64,000 bases of DNA from assembly GCA_963971535.1 (NCBI GenBank), contig OZ020590.1, positions 153,678,034 through 153,742,033 of the forward strand, written 5' to 3'. The notes under the pieces were generated by a model. The model was not told where the DNA came from, did no database searches, and saw only the letters and a list, made by a program, of their open reading frames with translations. Origin of the DNA: Notolepis coatsorum (Eukaryota > Chordata > Actinopteri > Aulopiformes > Paralepididae). The position numbers and the translations under genes are program-made. Positions 21,180 through 31,900 of the stretch are shown in pieces (the first letter of the stretch is position 1; every line of letters starts with the position of its first letter).

Positions 21180-22537
21180 TCACAGTGTGCAACTATAGGG
21201 CTTTTCCCCAGTATGGCTTCTCATGTGTCTATTCAGGTCTCCCTGTGTAATATATCTTTTAGGACACAGTGTGCAACTATAGGGCTTTTCCCCAGTATGG
21301 CTTCTCATGTGACTATTCAGGTTTCCCTGTGTACTATATCTTTTAGGACACAGTGTGCAACTATAGGGCTTTTCCCCAGTATGGCTTCTCATGTGTACTT
21401 TTATTTGAGATTTTTGACTAAATCTTTTAGGACACAGTGTGCAACTATAGGGCTTTTCCCCAGTATGGCTTCTCATATGTAATTTTAGGTGATATTTTAC
21501 ACTAAATCTTTTAGGACACAGTGTGCAACTATAGGGCTTGTCCCCAGTGTGGCTTCTCATATGTTCTTCCAAGAGTGTAATGGCAGTACATTTCTTGCCA
21601 CAAACAGTACATGTCCTGTGAGTTTGACGGTGAAGTTTTAAGCTCTCTGTGGGTTCTAAATGTTTTCCACACAAACCACAGTCACTAGAATGGGCTTTAA
21701 GATGGCACATTACAGCTTTCCTATTAGGAAAACATTTCCCACACACTAAACAGCTCCAGGTCTCACATGGTATTTGGTTTGATAATTTCACCTCATGGGA
21801 TGTAACCACAGAGCTCTTGAACTGGTTGCTGTTAGACAAACTCTGTCCTTTGTTTTTCTGTGTCTTCTTTGATGTCAGTGAGTTTAAACCAGGATGAGGT
21901 TCACTAGTCTCCAGCCAATCATCACTGTCATCAGTATCAGTTCCAGAACAGTGTGAAGAGAGGAGCTGGCCATCTGTAGTTGGTTCTAAATCACCAGCTG
22001 GATCTAAGTTACTGACTGGTTCTGATAATCCACAGTCCTCTCCATCAGGTTCTGTTTTCATCTGTTCTGTTGAGGTGCTGGCTAGAGGCTCCGTCTCTCT
22101 GTTTTCCTCAGTCTGGGTTTGGTTAAACCATGAGGACTGAGGTTTCTCTTCATCATGTTCACTCTTCACAGGGACAGGGTTGAAAGTGAACTTCATATCA
22201 ACCTCCTCCAGACCTTGAAGCTGCTCTCCCTCCTGACTGGTCCAGAGTTCCACCTGTTCCTCTTTAATCTGTAAAAGCTCTGGGTCCTGGGTTTGGTTAA
22301 ACCATGAGGACTGAGGTTTCGCTTCATCATCTTCACTCTTCACAGGGACATGGTTGAAAGTGAACTTGATATCAGCCTCCTCCAGACTTTGAAGCTGCTC
22401 TCCCTCCTGACTGGTCCAGAGTTCCTCCTGTTCCTCTTTCATCTGTAGGAGCTCTGGCTGCTCCTGGCTCAGACTGGGGCTCCTCTCCTGCTGTTCAGGG
22501 GGAACCTCCTCTTCACAGACAGAGAGCTGTGGGGGGT
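21180..22537 (-). CDS. Fish-type C2H2 zinc-finger protein, last exon, 3'-truncated
   Basis: Predicted sequence-specific DNA-binding nuclear protein. I place the exon start at 22537 because the minus strand reads TTCTGCCTCCCTCCAG just before [10 protein letters not shown], a good splice acceptor; the ATG at 22562 would lie in the intron. The N-terminal half is acidic and carries a tandem duplication of a roughly 57-residue unit ([20 protein letters not shown] and again [20 protein letters not shown]). Seven complete fingers follow: three degenerate-linker ones (CLVC, CGLC, CTVC) and four regular 28-residue ones starting CTLCPKR, joined by HTGEKPYS linkers. An eighth is broken. There is no KRAB or SCAN box. 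A first exon must lie upstream (above 22.6 kb) and was not identified. LINE insertion at the 3' end has probably shortened the finger array. Confidence 0.85.
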
Positions 22538-22617
22538 CTGGAGGGAGGCAGAATAATAACATGAATAGTTGTAATTGCTGTCACCATTGGAAAGCCACCC
22601 ATTTAAAGAATTCACAC

Positions 22618-23822
22618 ATGTTCTTCCTGTGCCCCAGGACAGTTCAGTCAGTATGTTCTTCCTGTGCCCCAGGACAGTTCAGTCAGTATGTTCTTCCTGA
22701 GGACAGTTCAGTCAGTATGTTCTTCCTGTGCCCCAGGAAAGTTCAGTCAGTATGTTCTTCCTGTGGCCCAGGACAGTTCAGTCAGTATGTTCTTCCTGAT
22801 GACAGTTCAGTCAGTATGTTCTTCCTGTGCTCCAGGACAGTTCAGGCAGTATGTTCTTCCTGTGGACAGTTCAGTCAGTATGTTCTTCCTGTGCTCCAGG
22901 ACAGTTCAGTCAGTATGTTCTTCCTGAGGACAGTTCAGTCAGTATGCTCTTCCTGTGTCTCAGGACAGATCAGTCAGTATGTTCTTCCTGAACTGTCCTG
23001 GGGCACAGGAAGAACATACTGACTGAACTGTCCTGGGGCACAGGAAGAACATACTGACTGAACTGTCCTGGGGCACAGGAAGAACATACTGACTGAACTG
23101 TTCTGGGGCACAGGAAGAACATACTGACTGAACTGTTCTGGGGCACAGGAAGAACATACTGACTGAACTGTTCTGGGGCACAGGAAGAACATACTGACTG
23201 AACTGTCCTGGGGCACAGGAAGAACATACTGACTGAACTGTTCTGGGGCACAGGAAGAACATACTGACTGAACTGTCCTGGAGCACAGGAAGAACATACT
23301 GACTGAACTGTCCTGGGGCACAGGAAGAACATACTGACTGAACTGTCCTGGAGCACAGGAAGAACATACTGACTGAACTGTCCTGAGACACAGGAAGAAC
23401 ATACTGACTGAACTGTCCTGGGGCACAGGAAGAACATACTAACTGAACTGTCCTGGGGCACAGGGAGAACATACTGACTGAACTGTCCTGGGGCACAGGA
23501 AGAACATACTGACTGAACTGTCCTGGAGCACAGGAAGAACATACTGACTGAACTGTCCTGGGGCACAGGAAGAACATACTGACTGAACTGTCCTGGAGCA
23601 CAGGAAGAACATACTGACTGAACTGTCCTGGGGCACAGGAAGAACATACTGACTGAACTGTCCTGTAGCACAGGAAGAACATACTGACTGAACTGTCCTG
23701 GAGCACAGGAAGAACATACTGACTGAACTGTCCTGGGGCACAGGAAGAACATAGTGAATGAACTGTCCTGGAGCACAGGAAGAACATACTGACTGAACTG
23801 TCCTGGAGCACAGGAAGAACAT
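22618..23822. repeat. 35-bp minisatellite arranged head to head (large palindrome)
   Basis: Left arm (to about 22988): about a dozen units in one orientation (TTCTTCCTGTGCCCCAGGAC, then AGTTCAGTCAGTATG), several shortened by deletion of the TGCCCCA part. Right arm (22985-23822): about 24 units in the opposite orientation. The turning point is at about 22985-22990. The array lies in the presumed first intron of the zinc-finger gene. Because 35 is not a multiple of three, the repeat reads openly in all frames; the long frames there are artefacts. Confidence 0.95.
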
Positions 23823-23854
23823 AGATGGTGAAAAAAACGAGGTAGTTCACTATG

Positions 23855-24060
23855 TCGGCCCATGATTAAAATGACATAAATGACGCAACATACAGATATA
23901 TATCATGACATAAATGACATACAGGTATACAGTACTGTTCCATTTGTGACATACAAGATATGCAAATATACAGTAGTTAAACAGAGATCTTAACAGAAAA
24001 TATATACATACGAGGGGGAGGAAACTGTATATTAGGAGGGAGTGGGTGGGTGGGTGGGAG
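23855..24060 (-). mobile_element. LINE family A 3' UTR fragment
   Basis: Shares the words CATTTGTGACATACAAGATA, GCAAATATACAGTA and GACATAAATGACATACAGG with the 3' UTRs at 39880-39960 and (reverse) 43560-43650. There is no coding part and no tail. Confidence 0.6.
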
Positions 24061-24765
24061 GTGACATGTCACATGTGTATTGTGAATTGTGTATTGTGAA
24101 AGCCAAGGTAGGTGATTCAATAACGTTACTAGATCAACTGATCTTTACATTCGAATTTTTTTTCAAATAGTCTATTAGTACAAATGTTTGGATCAAAATG
24201 CTGATCGGTACTTTGGTAGTTCGTTCAGGCGGGAGAGGAGAGGAGAGGGGGTGTTTGCCTCCTTTCCTCAGACAATTCTTTGCACTCTTCTCCCTGATTT
24301 GTAATAGCTTTTGGCAATCTAAAGTACTCCAAATGCTTTCCCCGGTCCGACCGATTAGTACAGCCAAAAACACAACAATAATTGACCCTTTTGAGCAACA
24401 ATGACCAGGAACAGTTGCGAGTTTGGTTGCGTTGTAAACATTCAGTATCTCCAAAATGGCCGACTTCCGGTTTGATGACGCGGCGTGAAAACGCTTGTGT
24501 GCTACAACACAGTACATAAGCTACTGTCTAGACATGTGTATGGCTGGGAGCTTTATACAATTAAACTCTTTAACATTACTTAAAACAGAAATGGTAAACT
24601 AGCGCCGCATGCTGAACAGAGCAGGAAATGGCACAGTGCATAGAGTTAGCAGGTAAATTAATTTACATTGATAAACATACAATAATGATGGAGCCACATA
24701 CCTGCAGAAGACACATAAAACAACACCGCTGGAGTCTTCTGGTCACTGCACATCTTGCATAATTA
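24061..24765. promoter_or_regulatory. Possible promoter / first-exon region of the zinc-finger gene
   Basis: Contains CAAAATGGCCGAC (YY1-like) directly followed by TTCCGG (ETS core) and CpG-containing sequence at 24455-24490, a combination frequent at TATA-less vertebrate promoters. It lies about 1.9 kb upstream of the zinc-finger exon. The minus frame 24134-24517 shows no motif. The assignment is inference from position and motifs. Confidence 0.3.
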
Positions 24766-25090
24766 CCTACATGTACAAAATTAAACAATTCATTCGTTTG
24801 TTCACCATAATAACTCATACCTACATGTACAAAATTAAACAATTCATTAGTTTCTTCACCATAATAACTCATACCTACATGTACAAAATTAAACTATTCA
24901 TTAGTTTCTTCACCAGAATAACTCATACCTACATGTACTAAATTAAACAATTCATTAGTTTCTTCACCATAATAACTCATACCTACATGTACAAAATTAA
25001 ACAATTCATTCGTTTGTTCACCATAATAACTCATACCTACATGTACAAAATTAAACAATTCATTCGTTTTTTCACCAGAATAATAATAAC
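24766..25090 (-). repeat. 54-bp tandem repeat, about 6 units
   Basis: The unit (plus strand) is CTACATGTACAAAATTAAAC then AATTCATTxGTTTxTTCACC then ATAATAACTCATAC. The period of 54 keeps one minus-strand frame open as an 18-residue repeat (YYGEETNELFNFVHVG type). No start, signal or domain supports a real protein. Confidence 0.9.
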
Positions 25091-26132
25091 TCAGAGAACA
25101 GAGAATGGAATCTGCAGACATTTAACATACCTATAAAACTAGAACTAGTGGTCAAATGAGCACAAATGTCATAAAACCATGTAATAAAACGAACGTTAAG
25201 CATTATGTATTACAAGTTAAAACTTAAAGGAGTTACATTTAGCAGAAACGAGTGAAATAAGGAGCTATATTTCAACCTGAATCACCTCCCCTCAGCAGAG
25301 AGCGGCAACACAATCGGGACGACAGACAGCGCGATATGCAATGAGGTGGTGTGACAGGATCTCACTGCCACCTAGTGTTCTATTATGACATCACCACAAA
25401 CGTTCTAGAAGGTTTTATGTTCTAGAATGTACTATTATGACATCACCACAAACGTTCTAGAAGTAAAGGTTCTATGTTCTTGAATGTTCTATTATGACAT
25501 CATACTGTGATTAAGCATTTCCTTTAATTCCCCCTTCTTATAGGAGAATATCCATACCCATATATCAAGTTAAATCAAATCAAATACAAAATACAATATC
25601 AAAATAACACAAGGTGAACGGGGTCGACGCCCTTGGAAGTCCTTGTAGTCTCGTTCAGTTCAATCCTACCGGACTGTTGGTGTAACAAGAGTTGAGCATC
25701 AGGGGTATTCACATCAGGCTGGCATTAGCCTTGAGTTATATCAAATGTTCCGGGGTTGGCTCACCATCGGGTATCGGTCCGGCACACCACCTCGTCCCGC
25801 GTGGGCACACGTGGTGATGGGTGGTCTGGACTGCTCCGGGATGCTGGTTGAGACTTGCAGGTTTCAGTCTGTTGGTTAGTCCCGTCCATCTGGTCAGTGC
25901 TGCTGGTTCGGATGTCGAGGAGAAGAGAGGATGGCTGTTGGACTCGCCTGTTTTATAGGAATCCAAGATGTTCTGGAACGTTCTATTATGACATCATACG
26001 GTGACATCACAAAGGTTGCAGATCTTCTATCATGACATCATACGCTGGTTCCCTAATAGCATTAACTATTTATGCCCCTATGATAGTTATGATAGTTATG
26101 AATCTGAACCCTGGGTTACACATACTTGGTAA
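25091..26132. other. Unassigned, with TGACATCA-containing repeats
   Basis: A word of about 50 bp (GTTCTATTATGACATCA with ACGTTCTAGAA) recurs at about 25376, 25432, 25483 and 25977, and as a weaker copy near 26025. Each includes TGACATCA, one base from a cAMP response element. The part between (25515-25970) has no repeat and a 76-codon minus frame without motifs. I see no gene. Confidence 0.5.
25364..25379 (-). promoter_or_regulatory. CTCF-like motif
   Basis: The minus strand reads AACACTAGGTGGCAGT, which matches the CTCF core (CCACYAGRTGGCAG type) very well. Sequence match only. Confidence 0.45.
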
Positions 26133-26817
26133 TTTACTGTGCATTGGAGGGGGTTGGGTTAGGACATTTACAGGGGCCAGTTTCGAATTGCAGTCTCCCG
26201 TAGGTGTTCTTTGAGAGTGGTTTTGAAAGTGGGTAGTGAATCACATTCCTTTACCGCTTTGGGTAGGGCGTTCCACATTGATGTGGCATAATTGCGAAAC
26301 GTGTTTAGTCCCTTGTTTGAGCCAAATCTGGGTTTAACATGATTTGTGGAGTTCCCTCTGGTGTTGTGATCATGGTATTCACTGACCTTTGGGAAGTATT
26401 TTGACATGTACATGGGTACCTTGGTCGTGTAGTGTATCTTGTAGACCAGGCCCATTGCAAGTTGCTGTACTCTGTCGTCTACTCTAAGCCATCCTAGGTT
26501 GTCAAAGTGGGCAGGGGTGAGGTGGGTTCTAGGAGTAAGGTCAAGCAGTAGTCTGACCAGTTTGTTTTGAGATGTTTGTAATTTTGTCTTTAGCGCCTTT
26601 GAGGTGCTTTGGTACCATGAGGTGCAAGCATAGTCGTAGTACCCTTGAATGAGTGCTCCTGCCAGAGTCTTCAGGGTATTCTTGTTTACCAAAGAGGAGA
26701 TCCGGTACAAGAATCGAGTTCGTTGGTTGACTTTTTTTTATTACATTGGATGCCATTTTGTCACAGGAAAGATTAGCCTCTAGGATGGAACCCAGGTAGG
26801 TAATTTCATCTTTCCTT
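26133..26817 (-). mobile_element. LINE family A, polymerase C-terminus, minus strand
   Basis: Minus frame 26168-26710 encodes the polymerase thumb and C-terminus (NTLKTLAGALIQ, TPAHFDNLGWLRVDD, SMWNALPKAVKECDS). The upstream part to 26817 continues it in another frame (EITYLGSILEANLSCDKM) after a slip in the run of A/T near 26730. The 3' UTR is cut at about 26133, so there is no tail. Confidence 0.8.
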
Positions 26818-26858
26818 GTTACTGTATGTACTGTGTGGATTGATTGAACACTTTATTA

Positions 26859-27437
26859 AATGGGCCTGGTCTACAAGATACACTACACCACTAAGGTACC
26901 CATGTACATGTCGAAATACTTCCCAAAGGTCAGTGAATACCACGCCCACAACACCAGAGGGAGCTCCACAAATCATGTTCAACCCAAATTCGGCTCAAAC
27001 AAGGGACTAAACACGTTTTCGCAATTATGCCACAACAATGTGGAACGCCCTACCCACAGCCGTAAAGGAATGTGAATCACTACCCTCCTTCAAAACCGCC
27101 CTCAAAGAGCACCTACGGGAGACTGAAATTAGAAACTAGCCACTGTAAATGTCCAAACCCCCCCACCCACCCACCCCCTCCTAATGTACAGTCTCCTCCC
27201 CACCGTATGTATATATTTTCTTTTAGGATATCTGGGTAACAGTACTGTATATTTGCATATCGTATATGTCACAAATGTAACAGTACTATATACCTGTATG
27301 TCCCTATGTCATAAATATCATGAATTGAAAATGGGGGACCCTGATGTAAACAAGACGAAAGTCTTTCTCTGGTCTGCATCCCCTTAACAATTGTGTGTAT
27401 TGATAATAATAAAGTTTTCATTCATTCATACTACTGA
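26859..27437 (+). mobile_element. LINE family A, 3' end, plus strand
   Basis: Begins AATGGGCCTGGTCTACAAG (polymerase GLVYKIHY) and carries the rest of the C-terminus with a frameshift. It has the 3' UTR word GGGGGACCCTGATGTAAAC and ends AATAAAGTTTTCATTCATTC. Immediately before it (26837-26858) is an inverted LINE tail. Confidence 0.8.
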
Positions 27438-27984
27438 GCAATAGTGCTAATCAGATGTATGTACAGAGTTGTTGTATTAATATGTATCTATCCATATTTA
27501 TATATTGTGACATCCTCCAGGCACGACGCAGTATACAAGTAGATTTCTTGAACTGATTTTAATGAAGCTTGTCCATTCTCCATCCAAACCGTAAATACAT
27601 ACACAATACATACAAATGATACCATTAGCAATTGAAAGCCCATCAAAAACGTAGCTAACATCAACCGTCAACATATAACGAAAATCATCATCCATAGCAA
27701 TCAATACCTTATTGGCTGCGTGCCAGTATAAGATAACATCGATTGTGTTGTGTCTTTGTCCTTTTTCTTGTTATATTGTCTTGTGTTAGACAACTATTTT
27801 ACTTGCTTGAATTGACCGCAAAGTCAAGACAGCCATCCATCAAGTCATGTCGGGTCTCAAAGAAAGGCGGAAACACGTCACCGGATATTAAGTGGGAAAC
27901 AAGTCTTGTGAGACTAAATAATTGCACAAGCAAAAAGAAATCATGTGCCACTCATATTATAAACAATCTATGGTTGTTTTTTTG
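27438..27984. other. Unassigned, no gene
   Basis: The first 50 bp are the reverse complement of 11465-11515 (a word shared with the long repeated segment). The remainder has no recognisable gene or repeat. Confidence 0.45.
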
Positions 27985-28902
27985 GTGGATGAGTCAGGTT
28001 GGTTGGTTGGTTGGTGGGTGGGTGCGTGCCTAAGTTTGTTTGGTTGGTTCATTTGTTTGGTTGGTCGGTTGATTGCTTCATTGGTTTGGTCGGTTGGTTG
28101 GTTCATTAGTTTGGTTGGTTGGTTGGTTGGTTAGTTGGTTGATTGGTTGGTGGGTGCATTAGTTATTTTGGTTGGTGGGTGCGTTAGTTAGTGGGTTGGT
28201 TGGCTGGTTGGTGGGTGGTTGAGTTATTTGGTTCATTAGTTTGATTGGTTGGTTGGTTCATTAGTTTGATTGGTTGGTTCATTGGTTTAATTGGTTGGTT
28301 CATTAGTTTGATTGGTTGGTTCATTGGTTTGATTGGTCGGTTGGTTCATTTGTTTGGTTGGTTGGTTCATTGGTTTGATTGGTTGGTTGGTTCATGAGTT
28401 TGATTGGTTGGTTGGTTCATTCGTTTGGTTGGTTGGTTGGTTCATTAATCTGGTTGGTTGGTTCATTAGCTTGGTGGGTGGGTGGGTGGGTGCCTAACTT
28501 TGGTTGGTTGGTCCATTAGTTTGGTTGGTCGGTTCATTGGTTTGGTTGGTTGGTTGGTTAATTCGTTTAGTTGGTTGGTTAGTTGGTTGATTGGTTGGTG
28601 GGTGCATTAGTTAGTTTGGTTGGTAGGTGCGTTAGTTAGTTTGGTTAGTGGGTTGGCTGGTTGGTGGGTGGTTGAGTTAGTTTGGTTGGTGGGTAGGTGC
28701 GTTGGTTGGTTGGTTGGTTTGTGGGTGCATTAGTTTGGTTGGTTGGTTCATTAGATTGGTTTGTTGGTGGGTGAGTTGGTTGGTTGGTGCATTAGATTGG
28801 TTGGTTGGTGGGTGAGTTGGTTGGTGGGTGGGTGGGTGCATTAGTTTGGTTGGTTGGTTCATTAGATTGGTTTGTTGGTTGGTGAGTTGGTTGGTTGGTG
28901 GG
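27985..28902 (+). repeat. TTGG-rich array, left part
   Basis: Built from GGTT/TTGG tetranucleotides punctuated by TTCATTAG and GGTGGGTG words. The minus frames read as Asn-Gln-Pro-Thr repeats and are not genes. The array continues at 37346 after an LTR element inserted in it. Confidence 0.95.
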
Positions 28903-31900
28903 TGTTACATTCAAGCCTAAAGTATGGCTCGTGTAGGCCTTGAATGCAAAGTGGTGGACACAGGACAAGACAGGAGTTATCAAAAATAACAATATTTATT
29001 GGAACAGCTATTTAAATGGACAAAAGGGTGAGAGCTGGGTGTTCCAGACTCCAAAGGTCTATAACAAAACTAAGGCACATAGGCCAAAATAGAACAAACA
29101 GCTGTGGTATATTCTGACTCATAACCATGCTTTAACTCCCAGAAATCTTTAGCGACGGCTGTGTGTAAGTTTGGTGATAGGAGAAAACCATAAAATCCAG
29201 AAAACATTCTGATATAGTTCAATATAACTCTGGCTCAATTCTGCTGTGATTCAATAGATTCACTTTGTTATTGATATATAAAGTTCTGCTTTTCTCCCAA
29301 ACAGTTAGTTAAGATACATGTGTTTTAGAAGTAATCATATATTGGCAAAACTAGAAAAAAAAGATACTAGTTAGATCTCTATAAAACAAGCTAAAACGAA
29401 TAATAGTGGGACCAAAAGGGTTGGGCAAAGTTTGGGGGACCATACTGGCTGGTCTCTCTTCCTAAAAAGACAGGACTTGAGACAAAGTGATTTAGCATTA
29501 CTGTTACAAAGGGTCAGATTAAACCGAATATATATATTTATTACTTGAGATCCCTTGTATAATATTTGTATATCGTTTGATATCCCTTGTATATTCTTTG
29601 TATATATACACGGAATATCCCTTTACCTGGGTACAAGCCAGACCATAATATTCGTTCTCCTATTGGACAGCGACCCCTAGGCGCCAACGGCCATACCCCC
29701 AATGGCAAGTTCAAAGACACCGCCAAGGCATGTCTCAACATGTCCAGGTTTGCGCAGTAATACGAGACAGAACTGAGGTTATCACTAGATTATTCACCTT
29801 ACGTATAAATACGTCGCAGGTGGATACAGCAGTGTTGAGTATCCTAAAACGTTGAAGCCTTCACCACGATACAACGTGCCGTGAAGTGGGCCTCTTTGCC
29901 CCTGAATAGAGCCTTGACAACCGCGTGCGAATATATAGCTAAAGTGTCAGAGTTTAACGCCGTATCGTCGAGTTCGACTTATTCTATTGTGAAGTAATAG
30001 TCTATTATTTATAGTGTATCGTGCGGCTACCGTTCTACAGTGACCAGCATTACCACCGGTTCGTCGTACCTATAGCTAGTGCACTTATCCAGGCTGGGCG
30101 GCCTAAACTCGCGCCACCACCCGAGGAGTCCTAGACGAGAACCGTTGGATATGTACACCGGAGAACCTACACCGGCGAATGCAGAGCCTTTTCCGGCTGG
30201 ATTATATTGCTTTGGTACCGTGGCTGCTGGAGCAGAGAACCGTCTACCCCACTGTCGTGTGGGATCTACCCCTGTGAGGAGCACCCTCGAGCCCGCCTCT
30301 AGGACCAGAGGCTGGCTAGCTTTCATCCATGCTGTCGTGCATACTGGATTATAGCTGTTGCTTTGTCTGCGGACCAAGGGAGTACTGCACTGGCTCCTGT
30401 ATCTGGAGCCTCGTTATTCCGCGTTGATCCAGACTTTGCTCCCGAACATTCCTCTACCCTGCCGGCTTACAACCGGAGGGAACCCCCTAGTGTCTCCAGC
30501 TGACTACGAGTGTGCCTTATGTAATTACTATGCTACAGGTGGCGTCAGTTATACCCATCTTACTATTCTCATGGACTTACGCTCTTGACCTACTTTAAGT
30601 GTTCTTCGCCTTACAAGCGCAATTATAATTCTCAATCTGTAACCTACCGTTGCTGCTCTAATAATAATAAATACCTCTAACTAGAACTTTCTTTGTCATT
30701 GCCGTATTCTTGTGTGGGTGTTCACCAGATATATCATGTACTGTATGGCCAGTAATTAAAGTACATAACTAAGTAGTGGTTTAATGATACCATACTCTCA
30801 ATACAGTCAGGGAATTGTACCCCTCAGTTACAATTACAGTGGTAACAGTAAACACAGCCTTTGTCTTCTTCCCCCACGTTGGAACTTAGTAACAAAAGAC
30901 TGAGCTGCTAGCGGGCTAAAAGTTAGCATCTGTATAGAGTGGTCTGTTGATCAAGCCAAAGTAGAACAAAGAGATGGCCCTTAGGCACTCAACACTGATA
31001 CCACAAACAGGACATACCAGAGATGCAGCTGTCCTCCAGACAAGAATCTTTTAATCACCCCCTTGGCAAACGGGGAGAGGGAGATAGGGATTCTAAACTA
31101 TGCATTTTAGTTTTAAGTGGGTAAAAGACCACCAGAACCCTTTATGAATCCCATATTTAAGAAAAGACCAAACTATACTCTTATTCACCTTTGCAAAGTA
31201 TAATTAAGCCAGTAATATAGGAAAAATAGGAGATTAAGGTGGCAAAATAGGGGTTAGGGAGGAGGTAGGCACTCCGAACCTCTAGCCCATAGCAGGCGGC
31301 AGTGGAATCGGAAGATTCCCTGGACACGTTAAACACACACTATAGTAAGCTGGGGAGAGACTGAATGGCCCCCGTGTCTGGCAAGATGACCAACATCTTA
31401 CTGTGTTTCCGTCTAGTCGGCCCAGGAAACGTCGCACGTAAGTAAGTGTGGGCACTGGGTGGTACGTGGACGACGGTCCACACCTAGAAGTAGGGCAGTG
31501 CACCGGGAGGGGCACAGCACCTGCTGTGAACAGGCTAGGCTGGTGAAAACGGTCAACGTTTCCATACCCATAGCAAGTGGGATGGGGAGCAGACCGTAGG
31601 TTTCAAAACTGAGTGGCTGATAGGTACTACGGACAATTAGCTGCTTGGGGTCCTGACTTGATGACGGACTATGAGATCTCTATCGACTGCGTCACCGGCC
31701 GGTCAGAGAGCATTATGACCCTATTGGCATAAATGCGTCTGGCTCAATGTACAGTCAGGCCACAGTAAGCCGAAACCGAATGCGTTAGTAGGCGAGTTGT
31801 GCTTCTGTGATCAGCAGGTTTGAAAAGAACCACTGGGAAGCAGAGGGGTAAGGGGTGTCAATTCAGAGGAATCTGGACTGTCACTCCTAAGATTGGAAAG

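Noticed and set aside
22538..22562. ATG at 22562 as the start of the zinc-finger protein
   Set aside because: It lies upstream of a strong splice acceptor (CTGCCTCCCTCCAG) and outside the family's conserved N-terminus, so it is probably intronic.
22618..23822. Regular 35-bp repeats resembling a CRISPR array
   Set aside because: There are no unique spacers between units, and the genome is vertebrate; it is a minisatellite.
22970..23863. Long minus-strand ORFs (about 296 codons in several frames) over the 35-bp repeat
   Set aside because: The repeat unit has no stop in any frame, so all three frames are open; this is a consequence of the minisatellite, not coding selection.
26133..27437. A single LINE insertion with 5' inversion by twin priming
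   Set aside because: The minus and plus pieces overlap in content (both contain the GLVYKIHY region), which twin priming does not produce.
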